DNA of 64,000 bases from Tuctoria greenei. Taxonomy: Eukaryota; Streptophyta; Magnoliopsida; Poales; Poaceae. The stretch is taken from the NCBI GenBank assembly GCA_036927565.1, contig JAYESD010000004.1, forward strand, positions 166,505,697-166,569,696, in the 5' to 3' direction. The position numbers were made by a program, and so were the translations under genes. Under the pieces are notes generated by a model that saw only the letters and a program-made list of their open reading frames with translations, had not been told where the DNA came from and made no database searches. Shown piece after piece: positions 1-11,338 of this stretch. How positions within the stretch are numbered: position 1 is the first letter of the stretch; each line of letters begins with the position of its first letter.

Positions 1-480
1 CGGACCTACTCCAGAGAAAGGTCGGGAGGGGCGAAGGTCTGAAGGTCGGAGCTGAAGCTTGACGAAAGCTTCGAAGCTTATGAGGTTCAGCCCTGAACCT
101 CCGTCCACCATTACATGGTGGAGTTGAATGTTATTGATGGTAGGTGATACCATCAAAGGTAGCCGGCCAGCTCCAATCATGTTCCGAGGGCAGTCTGAAG
201 CATCAAAAGCGATGGTGGTGTCCATCCACTTTCGATGTGGCTCCGCCCTGGTTGTAGGAGCTACTGAGGCCATGTCCTGCCGCATGGTCTTGAGGACACG
301 GCGGGAGGTGATGTCCCATGAACCACCAAAGATGGTGTTCATGGTCCTCCGACGCTCATTGTCGGAGACATCGGAGTCATCGTCGACGGAGGTGTAAACA
401 GCCTTCATGACCTTTTTAGAATCCTGGAAGCCTAACTCCTCTTCAGCCAGAGCTTCATGGACTTTCTGTTTTCCTTCCCT
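1..480 (-). pseudogene. Gypsy pol N-terminus, aspartic-protease-like domain (partial)
   Basis: The frame is the same as gag and is open from 480 to the window edge. The translation has an acidic linker (TSVDDDSDVSDNERRR), the segment IAFDASDCPRNMIGAG that usually precedes the protease in Tat-type pol proteins, then HHVMVDGGSGLNLISFEAF. VDGGS is the position of the catalytic Asp in these proteases (D-S/G-G). It would mature Gag-Pol inside the particle. The rest of pol is outside the window. The only lesion visible here is the TAG that separates it from gag. Confidence 0.8.
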
Positions 481-1965
481 CTAACGAAAAGGAACTTCTT
501 CCTGGAGCTTGTGGTAGCGCTCGACAAGGTTTTGGACCTCTCGGCAGTCCTCCAAGTTGTGGCTATTTGACTTGTGGATGGGACACCACATTTTGGAGTT
601 TCCACGATCTTTAGAGGACAGCCGAGGTCGTTTCTCAGGGCGTGGCCCTTGGCCACCCGGAGCTGCTGCAGCTACAACGGTGGATGTGCTGGCCGACGGC
701 TTCTTTTTGCCGTTGCACTTTCTCTTCTTTTTGCCACTCCCGGAGGTAGTGGCTTCGCCTTTGGAGGATTTTTTGCCATCCTCCGGAGGTGGTTTGGAGT
801 GCATTTCACGACCCTCCGCGGCTTTGGCACACTTTTCTGCCAAGCTGAAGAGCTCCGTGACGCTGGTGATCTCCTTGACCGCCAGCCTCTCCAGCATCTT
901 CTTATCCCATACGCCCTGTCTAAATGCCACGATAACAGAAGCGCTAGAGATAAAAGGAATGGTGTTTCGTACCTGGGAGAACCTCTGGATAAATGAGCGC
1001 AGGGATTCTCCCCGCTTCTGCACAACTACAAAAAGGTCCAGTTCGGTGCCTGGTTGGGTGTATGAACTCTCGAAATTGGCGGTGAACTGTTGGCACAATT
1101 CCTCCCAACTATTTATAGAGTTGTGAGGAAGGCTCATGAACCAAGACCTGGCGGTCGCAGTCAAAGCCACTGGGAAGTAGTTGGCCATTACGAACTCGTT
1201 ACCTCCGACCGCAAGGATTGAGGTGGTGTAAATTTGGAGAAACTCAGCGGGATTAACTGACCCGTCAAATTTCTCCGGCAGGTGAGGCCGGAACTTATGT
1301 GGCCATCTGATCATGCGTAGATGCATGGCTAGTGCAGAACAGCCTCCTCCTACTCCCTCGGGAGCAGGACTGTCTCGAGCCTCTCGTCTTTCGCGAGCAT
1401 GCTCAATATGGACGCGGCCGTCCTGTTGACGGTAACGGCGATCAAGCTCTGCCGGGAGGTCATGAGTTGAAAGCCTGGTTACCGTATGAGTACGTTGCGC
1501 CCTAGAAGGTAGCGACGTAACTTGCTGTGACGCAGCATGCCTCCTATTCTGGGAAGCATGCGGACCAAGTCTGCCAGACACGGTCCGGCGCTGCGATGGG
1601 GCCAGCCCCAAAGGAGGAGGACCTTGGTTGTTGATGCGGTCGGCTGCTGCTGCAACCAGGTGTTCCACATCATCCCTCCACTACTCCATTGCATCCTGGG
1701 ATGCACCTGGAGGTGGTGGATGTTGAAGGAGAGCATGCACTGCATGAAGCACGTGTTCAGGGTTGTTGTTATTCGCCGATGCAGTGACCGACGCCGATGA
1801 ACCATCACACTGCTCAGCTTGACGTGCTGGTGCAGGCAGTGGTGGTGGAGGCATGACTCCTGCTGGAGCCACAGCACCTGCTGGTTGCTGCATGTTGGAG
1901 GGATTGCCTCCAACGGGTTGAATAGCAGGGTTGCCATTGGATGATCCAGCAGCTGAGTTCACCAT
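481..1965 (-). pseudogene. Ty3/gypsy Gag (capsid and nucleocapsid), interrupted
   Basis: This is the Gag polyprotein that forms the element's cytoplasmic virus-like particle. The first ATG in frame after the primer site is at 1965. The N-terminal part is rich in Ala, Pro, Asn and Gln. The central part is a retrotransposon-gag capsid domain (LPEKFDGSVNPAEFLQIY, then SWEELCQQFTANFESSY and LRSFIQRFSQVRNTIP). A Lys/Ser-rich linker leads to a CX2HX4HX4C zinc knuckle (CPIHKSNSHNLEDC). Two in-frame TAG codons break it: one at 1681-1683 after residue 94 or so, the other at 481-483 just before the protease region. The frame is otherwise open from 1965 to base 1, so only these two stops separate three open segments. 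Point-mutation decay is the simplest reading; suppression of the second stop is possible but unproven. Confidence 0.85.
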
Positions 1966-1984
1966 ACTCGAAATCTCGGGCACC

Positions 1985-2002
1985 CCCTACCTGGCACGCC
2001 AA
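1985..2002 (-). other. Primer binding site of E1
   Basis: Minus strand TGGCGTGCCAGGTAGGGG lies 2 bp after the LTR end, where a tRNA 3' end would pair to prime minus-strand DNA synthesis. It starts with the TGG complementary to tRNA CCA. The tRNA is not identified. Confidence 0.6.
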
Positions 2003-2003
2003 C

Positions 2004-2872
2004 TGTCGGTGCTTGGATCCGGCAGATCTCCCGACACTTCCTTTGGTAGATCGAGGAGTTGTGGTTCGATAATGGGCGCGCAGAGATTCAATAAGGTGAA
2101 TGGCAAGAGTACACAGAGATTTACGTGGTTCGGGCCGCCTGAGCGTAATACCCTACTCCACGGGGTGTGTTGGTGATGTATTAAGCGTGTGAGTCTAGAA
2201 GAAGCTCTAGAAGAAGAAGTTTGACTAGCTCAGGGAGTTCAGTAGTGTTCTGGAACCATCCTTTGTGTATCGTCGACTAATCCTTTTATAGTACAAGGAC
2301 TGGTCGTTACAACATAGTACAAGGACTGGTCGTTACACAAGCTTGATACACAATAAATGTGGTTAATTACTCTTAATAGCCTGGTAACGGGCCTTAACAG
2401 TGCCGTTACCAGTATTAAGGGCCATCCGATCGTGTTTCATTAATATGGTATTAATGACACTTTATCGGGTCTTGAAGTCTTTGATTGCTCCCTAAATGTC
2501 CGGAGCCATTGGGGAGTCCACCAGCATGATTGTTGAAGTTGAAGGTCTGGCGGTTGCCACGTGGCAGCACCAGAGCTTACCGTCATGGACGAGTAGGTCC
2601 GATGCTACTGGACACGTGTCAGTACCGGAGCTTCCCTCGGTCTGGGGTTAGGTCCGGGGGTGCCATACTGGTATTCTGATCGGAGCTTCGCATGTGTGGG
2701 TGATAGCTCCGGTCTTATGATACACGTGGTGGCCCTGGGACTAACCATCTCTGGGAAGCAGGTCCGGTTACGCCTGACATGTGGGGCCTTTGGAGGTCTT
2801 CAAATCTGGTAGATGGAGTTTCCTTGTGATCTTTGCAATCTCAAGGGGTATCCAGTACGGAGGGTACCGACA
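2004..2872 (-). repeat. 5' LTR of E1 (869 bp)
   Basis: The ends are perfect 7-bp inverted termini, TGTCGGT at 2004-2010 and ACCGACA at 2866-2872. On the minus strand the LTR is followed after 2 bp by a primer-site-like TGGCGTGCC sequence and then gag. Only one LTR is in the window, so the boundaries rest on the termini and the primer-site position rather than on an LTR comparison. Confidence 0.8.
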
Positions 2873-4389
2873 ACCAGGAGTTTGAAGACTTGACCAAAAC
2901 CAAGCCCAAGAGCAAAGCAAGTGTCCTTGAACATATTGATCCCGTTTTAAAATAAATGTTTTGATAGCAAAACTGAATGCTTGTGTCAATTTGACGGGAA
3001 TCCTATGATAGGAAATTTACTAGCTTTGTTTAACCACCCTTGTCAACTAGAATACTTGGTAGAGAGTCGACAAGGGCTTTTTACCTTTGCTTCGCTTAAT
3101 TAATTGGGATGGGAAAACAACTATACCTTTTAGTTATGCATTAATGAGATTATAGTTAATATGAAGTGGTTAATGTGATATGGTAATGGGTGATCTAAGC
3201 AAGCCTGGTATGTTTATGGGTTGGATGTCATGGTGGTTGCTCGCTTTAGATCTAAGGACCGGTTCATGCGAGAATAAGCCAGGACAACAGTGCCACCACG
3301 AGGCCAAGTATGGGTGCGGGTAGCCGTTAAATAGGTTATTGCTAGTATTGCATGGATCATTTGGCGCACTGGGGAAGGGGAGTCGGATTGGGTTTGGATA
3401 TGGTTTGTGGGACTCCCTGGAATCCGAATGGCACAAGAGGGGGCCCTTGGTTGAAGATGTGCTCAGTTCGAGACATCGCCACCGGTGAAATCTCAGTGGG
3501 TCCGTACATGTTAGTAGTCCCTTTGTAAAGGCTATTTTGTGATCTCTTGGCCATACACCAAAGGAAGTGTAATTTGCGTAAGGGAGGTTCTTTATTCACC
3601 GACGGGTGATGGAATCACAAACACGTGGGTAAAGTGGTACAAATTCTGTAGAGTAATAAAACTATCATGATAGTCGTGCTCCCAGTTATGAGCACCTGGA
3701 CAACTAGAAGGAAATTGGGATTTGGTTATGGTTGGTTATGGTTATGGTTTAGTACTGGTTATGGGATGGTATTATGGTTTATGGCAATAGATATGGTTAT
3801 TGGTAATGGTGAAATCTAGTATATGGATGATGGTAATGAAATATGGATTGGTATTATGAGAACTACATGGTTTATGATGGGTTTTCTTCACATACATATA
3901 ATATATTGCTTTTTAAATATTTTGACGTACTTTTCAGCACTTAGCCATTATTATTTTCGTCATTTGTATCATCTACATGCATACTTTCCCACACTTGCTG
4001 AGCACGACATGTACTCACTGTTGCAATTCCCCCACCAACAGTTGCAGGTCAGATTTAGGAGTATAACGATGATAATGCGGAGTTCTAGGCCGTGTCTGCC
4101 ATTAGCTTTGCCTGTGGTGTTGATTGGAGCTGCGCTACCCTATTGCCGATTTGCTTAGTTTGGTTAGTTCCTTATTAGTTTATTTCCGCTACATTAGTTC
4201 AAACCTGTCATCAATATTCATTAGAGCTTTGATTCGAGGATATTCTGAATTATGTAATAAAAGTGGTTAATTAATCTTGTCTTGTGGTAATTATTTGTAT
4301 ATCGTTTGTGACACACTTGTGTATGTGTGTTGAACATCCTGGGCACACATATATTGCACTTGGCTAATTTTTCGGAGCCGAGTGTCACA
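2873..4389 (+). repeat. 5' LTR remnant of E2
   Basis: The stretch ends in CACA at 4389, followed by AAT and a perfect TGGTATCAGAGC primer site, so it is the right part of a 5' LTR. Its left part lies beyond E1, outside the window. A TGGTTATGGTTA-like low-complexity tract fills roughly 3715-3830. No coding sequence was recognised in this 1.5 kb; short open frames lack any known domain. Confidence 0.65.
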
Positions 4390-4392
4390 AAT

Positions 4393-4404
4393 TGGTATCA
4401 GAGC
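4393..4404 (+). other. Primer binding site of E2 (initiator tRNA-Met type)
   Basis: TGGTATCAGAGC, three bases after the LTR end, is the standard complement of the 3' end of plant initiator tRNA-Met. Confidence 0.85.
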
Positions 4405-5065
4405 CACAGGTTGACCATAGGACACACCTTAGATAGCATGGACACTTTAGAGCACATAGGAGCACTTAGGAATCGATGTGTTTTTGTTTGGTGTGTTGTT
4501 TGCTATGTATTGTTGCTTGTGTGCTTAGTAGAGGATTTTGGAATGCTTTAGCATTGCCATGTCCATATAGGCTAGTATAGGTAGTTGTTTAGTTTCATAT
4601 TCCATGGTGCATATAGTTGGGAATTCGTTCTATATCTCTTTTCTATCTCGTCCAACCTCTCTCAATGGAAGAAGGACACGTCTAGAAGATTGACCATTTC
4701 AGACGAAGCTATACGGAAGATGAGAACAGAGATAGTATGTCCAAAAGTAAGTCTTAGAATAAGGGTGGTAGACTTCTTTGACGACCTTAATGTTTTGGAT
4801 TCACGAGGATTGGACAAGTGGGGATATTCCTGGCTTGGAAGTTGACCGACGAGGACGTCGGTGTTCGAAGGGGCGGAAGGATTGTGACATCATACTTGGA
4901 ATGGATTGGCTGCAGAAGCACGATGAAGTAAATCAGTGTGCCACCAAGACGGTGCAATTGACAATGATGAGGGAGTGAACCTTGAAATTGATGCATCACA
5001 GTAAACACCGAAGGACGTAATGCAACGTGTTCAGCAATGTGTTCTACAACCTTGCATGATGTGAT
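4405..5065 (+). pseudogene. Collapsed gag/protease region of E2
   Basis: Only about 660 bp separate the primer site from the integrase, where several kb of gag, protease, RT and RNase H are expected. The only recognisable piece is the C-terminal end of a gypsy protease at about 4885-4925, reading KDCDIILGMDWLQKHD, which matches the conserved D-x-I-L-G-M-D-W-L segment. The rest (4405-4880) is leader and unrecognised sequence. A large internal deletion is the simplest explanation. Confidence 0.55.
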
Positions 5066-5692
5066 GTGTGCCAACGAGTTAAAGCTGAATATCAAAGACC
5101 AGCGGGATTATTGCAGCCACTAAAGATTCCAGAATGGAAGTGGGAAGAAATCAGGATGGACTTTATAGCTGGTTTGTCACGTACTCAGTTAGGTTATGAT
5201 TCCATACGGGTAATTGTGGATCGGTTGACCAAGTTAGCTCACTTTATTCCTGTCAAGACCACCTATACCACCGCGAAGCTGGCAATGTTGTATATGGAGC
5301 ATATTGTGTGCCGACATGGAGTCCCGAAGAAAATAGTCTCGAATAGAGGTTCTCAATTTACCTCAAGGTTCTGGGAGAAACTACATGAAGCATTGGGAAC
5401 AAGGTTGAATTTCATCTTAGCATATCACCCTCAAACGGATGGACAAACTGAGAGGTCCAATCAGATTTTGGAGGACATGTAAGATATTGTGCTTTGAAGC
5501 ATGGGAAAAGTTAGGGCAAGAGCTTGCCATACACAGAATTTTCATATAGCAATAGTTACCAAGCAAGTTTGAAAATGTCACCCTATGAAGCACTATATGG
5601 AAGGAAGTGTAGAACATCTTTGTTCTGTAGTGAGACAGGAGAAAATCAAGTATTTGGACCTGACATGTTGCAAGAAGCCGAGAAACAAGTCC
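5066..5692 (+). pseudogene. Ty3/gypsy integrase catalytic core (E2), interrupted by E4
   Basis: Integrase inserts the element cDNA into the chromosome. The core reads clearly to about 5480: KWEEIRMDFIAG (first catalytic Asp), VDRLTKLAHFIPV, HGVPKKIVSNRGSQF, HPQTDGQTERSNQ (catalytic Glu). The second catalytic Asp, normally in SDRG, is Asn here (SNRG), so the enzyme would be inactive. A TAA follows LEDM at 5480-5482, after which the frame decays but remains recognisable up to the target site of E4 at 5693-5697. The C-terminus resumes at 14619. Confidence 0.85.
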
Positions 5693-5697
5693 AGATT

Positions 5698-6552
5698 TGA
5701 TGAGGACATCACAATAGCGGTGACGCACATTGAACTGCAAGGACCAATCACAAAGAGCACGAGCACGGTTAATAAATCAGCAGGTGAAGTCGTTCCTAAC
5801 TTCCTTGAGTTTGAGAATAGATTGCTATGTGATAATTTAATTGTTATTAGGAACAATGGAGAAGATCAACAAGTGAAGGTAAGAGGCCTTGGGAACGTGG
5901 AGAACCTGTTGGGACGTCCACAAGTTGATGGAATCAGTTTACAACTCGAACTTGAGTTCAACTCAGAGTTCAGGAGCAGTCCACCTTAAAACGGACGCTC
6001 AGGATGCATACGGACTCCGTTTTCGACGTTACACATATGCACGGAAAGAGGAGAAGATAAAATTTCCAATGGCTCTAGTCCCACCTCCCAATTCCTACGG
6101 AGTCACTGGGAATCTTCAAAACAAGCCGAGTCCAGATTTCTGTCCGGTGCTGCACCACCGAATCGGGCCTTTGGGCCTTGTATCCCGTATGAGTCCATTA
6201 GGGACGCATCTAAGCATGTTTTGTCCAAACCCTAGCCTTTAAATACTGCAGCTGCCGGTCATATTCGGTGGGTTTTGCTTAGATCAATAATATCGCCGTT
6301 CTACGGTTTGTGAGACTGCAACTTCGATTTCAGATCGTGTCTTCGATGTTCTTGCTTGTGTTCTCGGTTGCACTTGCAGGGATTAGCCTTCTTGTCAAGG
6401 TCAAGCGTGTGCAGCATGGTTGATAACCAACAGAGCAGTGGTGTAGTGATTGCAGGGGTACTCGAACTGCTTGAGTGTCGTGGATCATCAACGTTGAGTT
6501 CTCCACCCCAATCGACTTACCTTTCGGAAGATCGGGCCTAAATTACTCATCA
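5698..6552 (+). repeat. 5' LTR of E4 (855 bp)
   Basis: It begins TGATGAGGACATC after target site AGATT and ends ACTCATCA before the primer site. From about 5792 it is colinear with 13846-14613. A TTTAAATA box lies at about 6237-6244. It contains no gene. Confidence 0.88.
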
Positions 6553-6554
6553 AT

Positions 6555-6566
6555 TGGTATCAAATT
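6555..6566 (+). other. Primer binding site of E4
   Basis: TGGTATCAAATT starts two bases after the LTR end. The first eight bases match the Met-tRNA type site; the remaining four differ from TGGTATCAGAGC, so the site is diverged or uses another tRNA. Confidence 0.6.
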
Positions 6567-7771
6567 TCCAGGTTTCCCATGAGTTATCTTTGTTTTCCTT
6601 CCATTAGATCGGTTTCATTTCGTACTAAGAGTCCACAGAAAAGCCACAAAAAGTTAAATCAATTTTACCGCTTCCTAGACTATAGTGCATGCAGTTTCAT
6701 TTTTCAGTTTGTATTGTTGAGTTTGCATTCATGTGGTCGAGTCTTGCTGTTGGTTTAGCTTTGTGTTTTGGGTCCTAGTTATCGTGTTTCATCCTTGTTT
6801 TCTTGATGTTCGATACCTATTCCACAATCCCTAAACAAAAAATCGATCCACCACGTTCATCGGTTTGCCCTAGCTAGCCGCCTTGTGTGAACTCCCGCAT
6901 CGCCAGCCCTAGATTAGGTGACAAAATTTTGTGCCACTCATCCTTGAATCATCACACACCACCCCATTAGTTGCTGTACAAATTCCCAGTTGTTTTCATA
7001 TCCGATTGCGAGTTCTGTTCTGAAACCGAGTTGGAATCAACATCCAAAAACCGTAACTTGGACACCTAACTTAAAACGGCCATAATTTTCACATACGAAC
7101 TCGAAATCGGGCAAATTTTTTTCAAATTGATCTAAGCATTTGGCGAAAATCAGATTTCCCAAATTCCCCTCGGAAGATAGGCTATCCGACCTTCGAAGTT
7201 TCAACACAAATTTTAAAGAATCTTCTTGATTTTCTATAGGCCGCATATTACATTCAATTGAGCAGCAAATTTGTGTGCTTCATATTTTTTCTCCTGAGTA
7301 AAGAAAAAATATCAAAAAAATATTACAAAAAAATAGTGAAGAGCACGCTTATTAAAGCAATTGGCATAGACTACTTATGCTGCGATTGTTGGTTATATCA
7401 TTTTATCTTCCTTTTGCCTTGCTACTTCCTTGTGTTGTGCTAGGCCCTAGAGCACTTGGTTGACCAGCAACAGTTTCCTACATTAAATACTTATTCAACA
7501 TTGTATACCTATTAACAATTTTCTGCTTATTAGCCACCATATTGTGTTGTCCAAGCTCCACCTTTCTCTTGAGCATAATAGGTACCTTTGCAATCACCCC
7601 ATGCTTCATTGGTTCATCTCACTGTCCACACCACTTGCTGTGTCGGTAAGAACACTTGTAAGAGCGTGGTAAGATGCTTGAGCGAGAGAGATTGTTTTCT
7701 TCCACCTTTCACACTGTCACTGTAGTTGATAGGGATAACATATTTTTGTTGTCTTTTGTTTCCTACTAACA
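6567..7771 (+). other. Untranslated leader of E4
   Basis: About 1.2 kb between primer site and gag with no recognisable coding sequence. It is AT-rich in the second half. A long leader is ordinary for this kind of element and may carry packaging signals, but none was identified by eye. Confidence 0.5.
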
Positions 7772-8875
7772 ATGGCAGGAGAAGACAATGATGACGAACG
7801 TGTTCAACATGCTGAGTTACGTGATATAATGAAGACCATGATAGATATGTTCGTCAAATACAATGCATCAACGGAGGAGTCATTGGCGAACTTGACTCGC
7901 CAACTTGATGATCATGCTCTTCGGATTAATACTTTTGCTCGGTTGCCTCTCGCTGGAAGATATGAAGACAATGCTTATGATGATATGGAAGATCACAATA
8001 ATCAGCCAAGACTACCACTTTATCGTCGAGGTATGGGAGGTAATAATCATCATAATAATTATAATTATCCTCGTGATGATCCTTTTGCTAAAGTGCAATT
8101 TACTATACCCTCTTTTTCTGGTGCTTATGATGCTGAGGCTTATCTTGATTGGGAGATGAAAGTAGAGCAAAAATTTAATGCCCATCTTGTTCCTGAAGAA
8201 CATAGAGTTCGTCAAGCCACTAGTGAGTTTAAGGACTTTTCTATCATATGGTGGAATGAACTTGTTAAAACTAGAACTAATCCTCCAACATGGGTAGATT
8301 AAAGGAAGCTAAGCGTGTTTGATTTGTTCCTCCATCTTTTCAGCGGGACCTTCGCAAAAAATTGCAGCGCTTAGACTAAGGTAACATGTCTGTAGAGGAG
8401 TATTATCAAGAGTTACAAAAAGGTATGCTGCGTTGTGGGGTAGTAGAGGACATGGATGATAAAATAGCTCATTTTTATGGGGGTTGACATGTGAAATTCA
8501 GGACATTGTTGATTACAAGGAATATGATATTGTTAACAGATTGTTTCAGCTTGCTATGTTGGCCGAAAAAGAATTGCAGGGCCGACAACAACAGCAACAA
8601 CGCATGAGGCGCAACTTCACGCCGCGTTCGACGTCTACACCATCCAAAACAGCACCATCTTCGACCCCCCCCCCCCCCCCCCGTGCAGCGACTACACCAT
8701 CCAATGGCGGCCAATGAACTACACCTGTTGCTCCACCTTCTCGCGTGCCGGAGGGCAGCAAGGCGACATCATTCAAGCCTTCGTAATCCACTCCTTATAT
8801 GAGTCGTACTTCCGACATTAAGTGTCACCGCTGCCAGGGACTTGGTCATATGATGAGAGATTGCCCGAGCAAATG
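7772..8875 (+). pseudogene. Ty3/gypsy Gag of E4, frameshifted
   Basis: Gag particle protein. The ATG at 7772 opens MAGEDNDDERVQHAELRD, followed by an Asn/His-rich stretch and the capsid segment DPFAKVQFTIPSFSGAYDAEAYLDWE and VRQATSEFKDFSIIWWNEL. A TAA at 8300-8302 and a frame change follow; the capsid continues as DLRKKLQRL, then EEYYQELQKGMLRCGVVEDM and YDIVNRLFQLAMLAEKEL. A Gln run and an 18-base C homopolymer (8665-8682) encoding prolines come next. A perfect CX2CX4HX4C zinc knuckle (CHRCQGLGHMMRDC) is encoded at 8823-8864. The C run is a likely slippage site. Confidence 0.85.
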
Positions 8876-9090
8876 AGCATATATAGCACGCGATTATGGC
8901 GGGTATGATAGTACTTCGGATGTTGAAGAAGAATATTCTCTTGCTACTGACTTTACTGATCCAAATGACGAACACACCAAAGAAGAGGTACTTGGTACAG
9001 CGGCGACGGAGAACTATAGGAGCATCATTGTGCAGCGTGCCTTGAGCTCCAAAATGGAGGCGACGACAAGCTACAACGGCACAACCTCTT

Positions 9091-10577
9091 CAACATGTTT
9101 CTCGTCGTCAAGGACTGTCATGTACACTCTATAATTGATGGAGTTAGCTGCAATAACTTGGTGAACACTGATGCGTCAAGAAACTTGGTTTGACAACAAG
9201 AGCACACCCTCATCCATACCACATTCAATGGTTCAACAACAGTGGTAAGATTCGGGTAACACAAACAGCGAGAATACATTTTTCAATTGATTCTTACCAT
9301 TATTTTGCTGATTTTGATGTCGTGCCTATGGATGCTTGTTCTATTTTATTGGGTCGTCCTTGGGAATTTGATACAGATGCTATTCATCATGGTAGAACTA
9401 ATAAATATACTCCCATGCATAAAGGAAAGAAAATCACTTTGCTCCCCACGACTCCTGCTAAAATTGTGCATTTTGAGAAGAGTAAAATTTGTCATGGCAA
9501 AGCAACAAAACTAGAATCTGAAAAACAACAAGTCATTAAGTTAAAATCACCATTGTTGCTCATAACTAAATCTAACCTTGCTCATTTATTCGATGCTAAG
9601 GGGATGTGCTATGCTTTAGTATGCAAAGAAGCCATGTATTCACTTCATGAATTGTCTATTGCATTGCCTCCTGCTGTTGCTAACCTTTTGCAGGAGTTTG
9701 AGGATGTGTTTCCCTTCGAGATACCCTCTGCTTTACCACCCATGAGAGGCATTGAACACAAGATCGATTTGATTCCAGGAGCAAGCTTGCCAAATTGTGC
9801 AGCATACAGGGTGAATCCAGAGGAAACTAAGGAAATTCATCGACAAGTCCAAGATCTTTTGGACCGCGGGTATATTCGTGAAAGCCTTAGCCCTTGTTCC
9901 ATTCCTGTTCTTTTGGTTTTTAAGAAAGATGGTAGTTGGCGCATGTGTGTTGATTGTCGAGCGATTAATAACATCACCATTCGATATCGTTATCCTACTC
10001 CTCACTTAGATGACATGCTTGATGAATTGGGTGGTGCTATCATCTTCACAAAAATTGACTTGCGTAGTGGTTACCACCAAATTAGAACGGCAATAGGAGA
10101 TGAATGGAAAATTGCATTTAAACCGAGTTTGGACTTTATGAGTGGTTAGTCATGCCTTTTGGTTAACTAACGCACCCAACACTTTTATGCGATTAATGAA
10201 CGAGGTTTTACGTGTTTTCATTGGACAATTTGTGGTGGTTTACTTAATATCCTCATTTACAACAAGTCATATGATGAACATCTTGATCATTTACGTGCTT
10301 TTTTGCTGTTTTGAGAGATGCACGTTTGTTTGGTAACCTCGAAAAGTGCGTCTTTTGCACCAATCGAGTCTCGTTTCTTGGCTATGTCATTTTATCACAG
10401 GGAATTGATATGGATGAGGCAAAAATTGAAGCGATCACTAGCTGGCCAGCCCCAACAACTGTCACGCAGGTTCGTAGTTTTCTTAGTCTTGTAGGTTTTT
10501 ATCGCCGTTTTGTGCGGGATTTCAGCACTATTGCAGCACTTCTACATGAGCTAACGAAGAAAGGAGTGCCATTTTGA
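9091..10577 (+). pseudogene. Protease and reverse transcriptase of E4, broken
   Basis: The protease remnant begins near 9130 with IIDGVSCNNL, where the usual catalytic DGGS reads DGVS. From 9190 a long frame gives the protease C-terminus (SILLGRPWEFDTDAIHHGR), then RT: EHKIDLIPGA, RQVQDLLDRGYIRESLSP, DGSWRMCVDCRAINN, TKIDLRSGYHQIR. A frameshift near 10140 is followed by FWLTNAPNTFMRLMNEVL. At about 10235 the expected Y-x-D-D catalytic box is gone, because the bases between GTTTACTT and ATATCC appear to be about 5 too few. The thumb resumes at 10311 ([36 protein letters not shown]). RT is therefore dead. Confidence 0.87.
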
Positions 10578-11333
10578 TGTGGCGAACAGCAGCAACAAGT
10601 TGTTGATGCTCTCAAATCGAAGCTTACACAAGCACCATTGCTACAACTTCCTGATTTTGACAAGACCTTTGAGCTAGAATGCGATGCAAGCGGCATTGGT
10701 ATTGGAGGTGTTCTCATACAAGGAGGAAAACCCGTTTCTTTCTTTAGTGAAAAACTTCATGGTCCTTCTCTGAATTGTTCTACTTATGATAAGGAATTGT
10801 ATGCCTTAGTGCGAGTATTACAAACTTGGCAACATTATCTTTGGTCTAAGGAGTTTGTCATATATTCTGATCATGAATCATTGAAGTATCTTAAGTGTCA
10901 AACCAATCTGAATAAATGACATGCTAAATGGATTGAGTTCATAGAGTCGTTTTCATACATCATTAAGCATAAGAAAGGGAAGAAAAATGTCATTGCCGAT
11001 GCATTATCTAGACGTTATGCCATGCGGTCCCAACTTGATCATAAAATCTTTGGTTTGGAAACAATAAAAGCATTATATCCTACTGATTTGGACTTCAAAG
11101 ATGATTCTGAAAATTGTAGAGAAGGAAGAACTTGGAATAAATATGTGCTGCGAGAGGGTCTCCTCTATTGTGCTAACAAGCTATGTATTCCAGCTAGCTC
11201 TGTTCGTCTACTACTTTTGCAGGAAGCACATGGACGAGGTTTGATGGGACATTGAGTGAAGAAAACTGAAGACGTGTTGTACACACACATCTTTTGGCCA
11301 AAGATGAGGTGTGATGTTGAGCGATGTGTGCCA
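10578..11333 (+). pseudogene. RNase H and integrase N-terminus of E4
   Basis: RNase H removes RNA from the RNA-DNA hybrid. The read has [24 protein letters not shown] (catalytic Asp), [36 protein letters not shown] (Glu) and [10 protein letters not shown] (Asp). A TGA at 10917-10919 interrupts the tether. The tether and integrase N-terminal part follow as KHKKGKKNVIADALSRR, then YVLREGLLYCANKLCIPAS and LLLQEAHGRGLMGH (HHCC region). It is cut by the solo LTR at target site 11334-11338. Confidence 0.83.
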
Positions 11334-11338
11334 CGATG

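Larger units (their letters stand above)
1..2872 (-). mobile_element. 5' end of a Tat-like Ty3/gypsy retrotransposon (element E1), runs off the left edge
   Basis: On the minus strand the order is LTR (2872 to 2004), primer site, gag, then a protease-like domain leaving the window at base 1. RT, RNase H, integrase and the 3' LTR lie outside. The gag has the CX2HX4HX4C knuckle common in Tat-lineage elements. The right flank after the LTR is ACCAG, but the partner target duplication cannot be seen. The DNA to the right is the interior of another LTR, so E1 is younger than E2. Confidence 0.85.

Noticed and set aside
557..1126. Plus-strand open frames of 140-189 codons over E1 gag
   Set aside because: They are antisense to a clear Gag reading and have no domain of their own.
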